Source: UBA2040 sp963977135
GTDB taxonomy: Bacteria > Bacteroidota > Bacteroidia > Flavobacteriales_D > Crocinitomicaceae
NCBI GenBank assembly: GCA_963977135.1
Contig: CAXBNN010000014.1
Coordinates: 6,410-70,409 of the forward strand
DNA length: 64,000 nt
Direction: 5' to 3'
Translations under genes and position numbers: made by a program
Part shown: positions 60,967 through 64,000 of the stretch, piece by piece
How positions within the stretch are numbered: position 1 is the first letter of the stretch
Layout of the letters: each line of letters opens with the position of its first letter
Notes under the pieces: model-generated
Seen by the model: only the letters and a program-made list of their open reading frames with translations
Told to the model about the DNA's origin: nothing
The model's database searches: none

Positions 60967-61101
60967 TCAACTATTTTCCTTCAGTGTTGAGTCTGCATCT
61001 TCATAAATAATCAACTCACAATACACCTCTAAACTTTTTAAAATCGCTTCGGCTTCTTCATCCGAAATACTAGGATAGATAATTTTAATCTTTTCAACCA
61101 C
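60967..61101 (-). CDS. Small hypothetical protein with an A9 tract before its frame
   Basis: The 44 residues from a GTG at 61101 (VVEKIKIIYPSISDEEAEAI, then LKSLEVYCELIIYEDADSTL, KENS) have the amphipathic alpha/beta look of a real small protein. An ATG at 61129 with Lys/Arg-rich codons (MKREKK) is in a different phase by one base, separated by nine A on the minus strand (61111-61119). With one A less the reading would be continuous and 53 residues long. So this is either a GTG-started gene, a slippage-controlled gene, or a gene broken by one insertion. No function known. It is followed by a promoterless gap toward the tRNA-Asp element. Confidence 0.5.
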   Translation of the reverse strand: MVEKIKIIYPSISDEEAEAILKSLEVYCELIIYEDADSTLKENS

Positions 61102-61143
61102 AACTTTTCGTTTTTTTTTCTCTTTTCATAAAACAAACTGTAC

Positions 61144-61178
61144 AAAAAATCCCGCCAAGATTTCTCAAGGCGGGATTT
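61144..61178 (-). terminator. Terminator of the LamG T9SS gene (right-hand twin at 63293)
   Basis: AAATCCCGCC (61147-61156) / GGCGGGATTT (61169-61178), 12-nt loop, T6 on the minus strand. Almost identical to 63293-63329. Confidence 0.85.
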
Positions 61179-61233
61179 AAACTAATTAGGTTTAGTCTAT
61201 TGCTTCATAAGCTTTTTTCATTTGAAATCTTTA

Positions 61234-63213
61234 TTATTTTTTTACAACGATTCGCTCTAAGTAAGAGTTTTTAGCATTCATAACCTTAACCAAATAGACA
61301 CCATTGTGAACATTCAAGTTAATTTCTGTTGTTGAATTTGGGTTGTCAATTCCGTAGACTTTCTTTCCAAGAACATCAAATACCTCTATTGACGCATTCT
61401 TATTCCCATTAGTCAGCACAACTGTAAAATGTCCATTGCTCGGATTTGGATAAATAGATATACCGAAGTCATCTGATTTTTCGTTTATCCCAACAACTGA
61501 GTTTACCACAGCGCTTAAAGTTGAAGTACAACCGTTTGCATCGGTTACGGTAACGCCAAATGTTCCACTGTTTAAGCCACTCAAATCTTGAGTTGTTGCT
61601 GCGTTAGTCCATAGATAAGTATAGCCAGGTGTTCCGCCAGAAACTGTAAGATCAATCGCTCCATCACTTCCTAATGTCTCAGGCGTAACAGTTGATGTTA
61701 AATTCAACGCTGTTGGTTGAGTTACATTTACTGAATCCGTTACTTGACAAGAATTAGCATCCGTAATTGTAAATACATTCATTCCGCCTGGAAGTGACGT
61801 ATTCGACAATCCTGTTCCTCCAGCAGCCCATGAAACTGTATAACCTGGCGTTCCTCCTGAAATCGTCAATGTTGACGTTCCAGTAGAATCACCGAAACAA
61901 CTAACACCTGTAGTAACATCAGAATGAACTATAGCTGGTGGATGAGTGATAACTATACTAGTTGTATCCGTGCATGTTCCATTAGAACCGCTTAATACAT
62001 AGGTTCCTGCCTGAACACCAACTAAAAGACCTCCATTAACACCATTTGACCACGAATAAGTCATTGTTCCTCCAGTGTTGTATATAACAGATGCTTGAGC
62101 TACTCCGTTTGAACCGCCGTTACAGTTGATCCCGTTTATTAAATTAGGTATTACTTGCATTGGCAAAATGTCCATTGAAGTTGTATCGTTGTCATTAACG
62201 GTGTCATTAACGTTATTTGGTAAGTAGGTCCAAACTTTTATTTGAGTTGAATCAGTAATTGTGACGTTTCCTAAAGTCACTGTTTGTGTATTTGGACCAA
62301 CACCGTTTAAAGTGTCCAGAGTAGATGTTAACGTATAGGGAGTTTGTAGAACCCCATTAACAGACCACCCAACGGTTAAACCAGAAATTGCATTGATACC
62401 GAAGTTGTTTGCCACAGCTTGAACAGGATACGTTCCAATACATGCCGGCGTAAATCCAAGAATACTTGAAATACCTGCATCATTTGGTGCCGTAACTAAG
62501 GGCAAACATGCATTATAAGTATCAAAGACTTCCGTTGCACTTAATGCTCTATCATAAAATCTAAATTCATCCATGAGTTGACCAGATCCCATACCAGTTC
62601 CTGAAGTGCCACCAACCGAAAAACCCGATCCATTAATATTCAAGACTCCTTGAGCAACAGTGTTTACTAGAACTCCGTCGTGATAAGCCTTGATGTTTCC
62701 TAATGTCGGATCATAAACAAAAGTAGACATAGAAGGAACTCCGCTAGGAGCGCAACCAGTACATGTGACGTCCGTAACCGGGCCTCTAAGCATAAAGTTA
62801 CCTGCACCAGCGACGCCATTGTTAAAGCATCTGAAACTGGCTGCACCAGGATCACCAAATTGGTAATGTAAAGTTGTGTTATTTGGCAAATTATTTATCC
62901 AAAATGCAATAGTCCAAGCTGAATTCCCTAAAGTCGTATTCCAGCCAGTACTGACATAATCAACCGTTCCTGAACCACCAGTTCCTATAAGCGCACCTCC
63001 ACATAGCCCCGTGCTTCCTTGAGTTTGACCACCGACTATCGTTCCAGTTGCTGCACCAACAGGAGGGTTAGAGGCCGAATTGGTAACGGATGAACCCGTT
63101 TGATCAAATTTGTAATACAATATTTCGGGTACAGTTCCTTGCTGCGCCATCATGTCAGCAGAGATAAGGACGAAAGTGAACGCCGCGAAAAGTAGAGTAA
63201 TTTTGCGTTTCAT
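61234..63213 (-). CDS. LamG-domain T9SS type A secreted protein with SprB-like repeats
   Basis: 659 residues from the ATG at 63213, which starts the signal peptide LLFAAFTFVLISADMMAQ; an upstream in-frame ATG at 63318 would fall in the neighbouring terminator. Residues about 30-235 are a laminin-G/concanavalin-like jelly roll (EILYYKFDQTGSSVTN, WTIAFWINNLPN, LMDEFRFYDRALSATEV), a carbohydrate-binding type. Then an Ig/CARDB-like part (about 240-370), three SprB-type repeats (CNGGSNGVAQASV, CFGDSTGTSTLTISGGTPGYTVSW in part, DGAIDLTVSGGTPGYTYLW in part), and a type A sorting domain (ISIYPNPSNGHFTVVLTNG, VHNGVYLVKVMN, RIVVKK). Secreted surface protein, function unknown. Confidence 0.88.
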   Translation of the reverse strand: MKRKITLLFAAFTFVLISADMMAQQGTVPEILYYKFDQTGSSVTNSASNPPVGAATGTIVGGQTQGSTGLCGGALIGTGGSGTVDYVSTGWNTTLGNSAWTIAFWINNLPNNTTLHYQFGDPGAASFRCFNNGVAGAGNFMLRGPVTDVTCTGCAPSGVPSMSTFVYDPTLGNIKAYHDGVLVNTVAQGVLNINGSGFSVGGTSGTGMGSGQLMDEFRFYDRALSATEVFDTYNACLPLVTAPNDAGISSILGFTPACIGTYPVQAVANNFGINAISGLTVGWSVNGVLQTPYTLTSTLDTLNGVGPNTQTVTLGNVTITDSTQIKVWTYLPNNVNDTVNDNDTTSMDILPMQVIPNLINGINCNGGSNGVAQASVIYNTGGTMTYSWSNGVNGGLLVGVQAGTYVLSGSNGTCTDTTSIVITHPPAIVHSDVTTGVSCFGDSTGTSTLTISGGTPGYTVSWAAGGTGLSNTSLPGGMNVFTITDANSCQVTDSVNVTQPTALNLTSTVTPETLGSDGAIDLTVSGGTPGYTYLWTNAATTQDLSGLNSGTFGVTVTDANGCTSTLSAVVNSVVGINEKSDDFGISIYPNPSNGHFTVVLTNGNKNASIEVFDVLGKKVYGIDNPNSTTEINLNVHNGVYLVKVMNAKNSYLERIVVKK

Positions 63214-63292
63214 AAGCTTTGAATTGTTGTTTTTGTAAAGTACTAAATTATAACCAATTATACAAATCCTATTCTTGCTCTGATACGTAAAC

Positions 63293-63329
63293 AAAAAAAT
63301 CCCGCCTCGATTTCTCAAGGCGGGATTTT
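63293..63329 (-). terminator. Terminator of the partial T9SS gene
   Basis: AAAATCCCGCC (63297-63306) / GGCGGGATTTT (63319-63329), 12-nt loop, T7 on the minus strand. Confidence 0.85.
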
Positions 63330-63347
63330 AAATTAATTGGGTTTTGA

Positions 63348-64000
63348 CTATTGCTTGATAAGCATGTTTGTCATTACCGTTTTATTATCTGAAACGATAG
63401 TTACATAGTAAACTCCAGGAGCTTGGTTTGTAATATCGATTGCATCTTTGTGTGTTCCATTGATAGAACCAATGTTTTTAGCATATACTGATTGTCCAAG
63501 AACGTTTGTTACTTGTACAGCAATGTTTACATCATTGATTGTATTGAAATCAATTTGGAATGCACCTGTTGTTGGGTTTGGATAAACTGAAATAGTTCCA
63601 ACTCCTTCAACTTCTTCTAATCCAAGATTTGAAGAGGTAACAGTTTGTGTTGTTGTGTTTGTTCCACAAGCATTCGTTACAGTCAATGTAACTGTAAATG
63701 TACCAACTGTTGTGTAAACATGACTTGGACTCATTTGAGTTGATGTTGAACCATCACCAAAGTTCCACAAGTACGTTGTTGCTCCTCCACCTGTTGATGT
63801 ATTGTTAAAAATACCTGTCAAGAAAACTGAAGAAGATGTAAACGAAGCAACTGGCGTTGAGTTCTCTGTAATCACTACTGACTCAGAACCTGTTCCACAT
63901 GCATCTGTGATGTTCAATGTATACGTTCCACCTGCTGTCACAACCAATGAATCGTTTGTTGAACCACCAGTCCAGCTATAAGTTGTTGCCGGCATAGTTG
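63348..64000 (-). CDS. C-terminal part of a PKD-domain T9SS type A protein (runs off right edge)
   Basis: The minus frame is open from the window edge to a stop at 63348, about 217 residues. It holds the end of an Ig/SprB-like module (GGTYTLNITDACG), one PKD domain (YLWNFGDGSTSTQMSPSHVY, FTVTLTVTNACG) and a complete type A sorting domain (ISVYPNPTTGAFQIDF, GVYYVTIVSDN, MLIKQ). The N-terminus and any enzymatic part lie outside the window. It is a tandem relative of the LamG gene, with a near-identical terminator. Confidence 0.85.
   Translation of the reverse strand, partial: TMPATTYSWTGGSTNDSLVVTAGGTYTLNITDACGTGSESVVITENSTPVASFTSSSVFLTGIFNNTSTGGGATTYLWNFGDGSTSTQMSPSHVYTTVGTFTVTLTVTNACGTNTTTQTVTSSNLGLEEVEGVGTISVYPNPTTGAFQIDFNTINDVNIAVQVTNVLGQSVYAKNIGSINGTHKDAIDITNQAPGVYYVTIVSDNKTVMTNMLIKQ

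Overview
The window reads as chromosomal DNA of a free-living Bacteroidetes bacterium, most likely order Flavobacteriales (a Fluviicola/Crocinitomicaceae- or Cryomorphaceae-like lineage is my guess; genus not determinable by eye). Evidence: low GC; many secreted proteins ending in type IX secretion (T9SS) sorting domains of type A (Por) and type B (CHU_C/gliding); PorP/SprF and PorE-like T9SS accessory proteins; DUF4290 next to murA; a short primary sigma factor without region 1.1; and promoters of the TTG-N19/21-TAnnTTTG type instead of E. coli-like -35/-10 boxes. Shine-Dalgarno sequences are mostly not visible, as is usual for the phylum, so starts were chosen from signal peptides, family N-termini and the position of -7 boxes.

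Layout. 1-5000: end of a secreted protein, ribosomal protein L31, a beta-helix lipoprotein, a Crp/Fnr regulator and a T9SS cargo protein. 5000-10700: grpE-dnaJ, an outer-membrane barrel/SPOR protein, and the DUF4290-murA-thioredoxin operon. 10700-19100: a T9SS/gliding-like cluster (1471-aa PKD type B cargo, M43 metalloprotease, PorP/SprF, PorE-like OmpA protein). 19150-30700: serine dehydratase, a compact four-gene operon around ergothioneine enzymes EgtB and EgtD with a hydrolase-OsmC fusion and a racemase-like protein, purL, dihydrolipoyl dehydrogenase and a PIG-V-like membrane glycosyltransferase. 31000-45400: a second type B cargo protein, a NYN-LOTUS protein pair, an FMN glutamate synthase-like enzyme, small enzymes, and a 1939-aa BNR/Ig-repeat T9SS protein. 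45400-57500: RNA methyltransferase, patatin-BamA-like protein, VOC protein, lipoprotein, priA converging on rpoD, and an LMW-phosphatase/methylase/methionine aminopeptidase operon.

57500-60820 is the most unusual stretch: four tRNA genes (Ser-GCT, Pro-TGG, Arg-TCT, Asp-GTC), three of which have a nearby broken partial copy carrying a short GC-rich hairpin. Between the tRNA-Asp gene and its broken copy lies a small GIY-YIG nuclease gene, and the tRNA 3' end plus its terminator hairpin are duplicated on both sides, with compensatory base changes in the hairpin. I read this as a small tRNA-targeting GIY-YIG element, or a family of them, and it is the best candidate here for an underdescribed system. 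The right end (60900-64000) holds a small ORF with an out-of-phase ATG across an A9 tract and two tandem T9SS cargo genes with near-identical terminators and a recombination scar.

Functionally the window mixes housekeeping (translation, chaperones, cell wall, purines, replication restart, primary sigma factor), thiol/redox protection, and a heavy investment in secreted or surface-anchored adhesin-like proteins.
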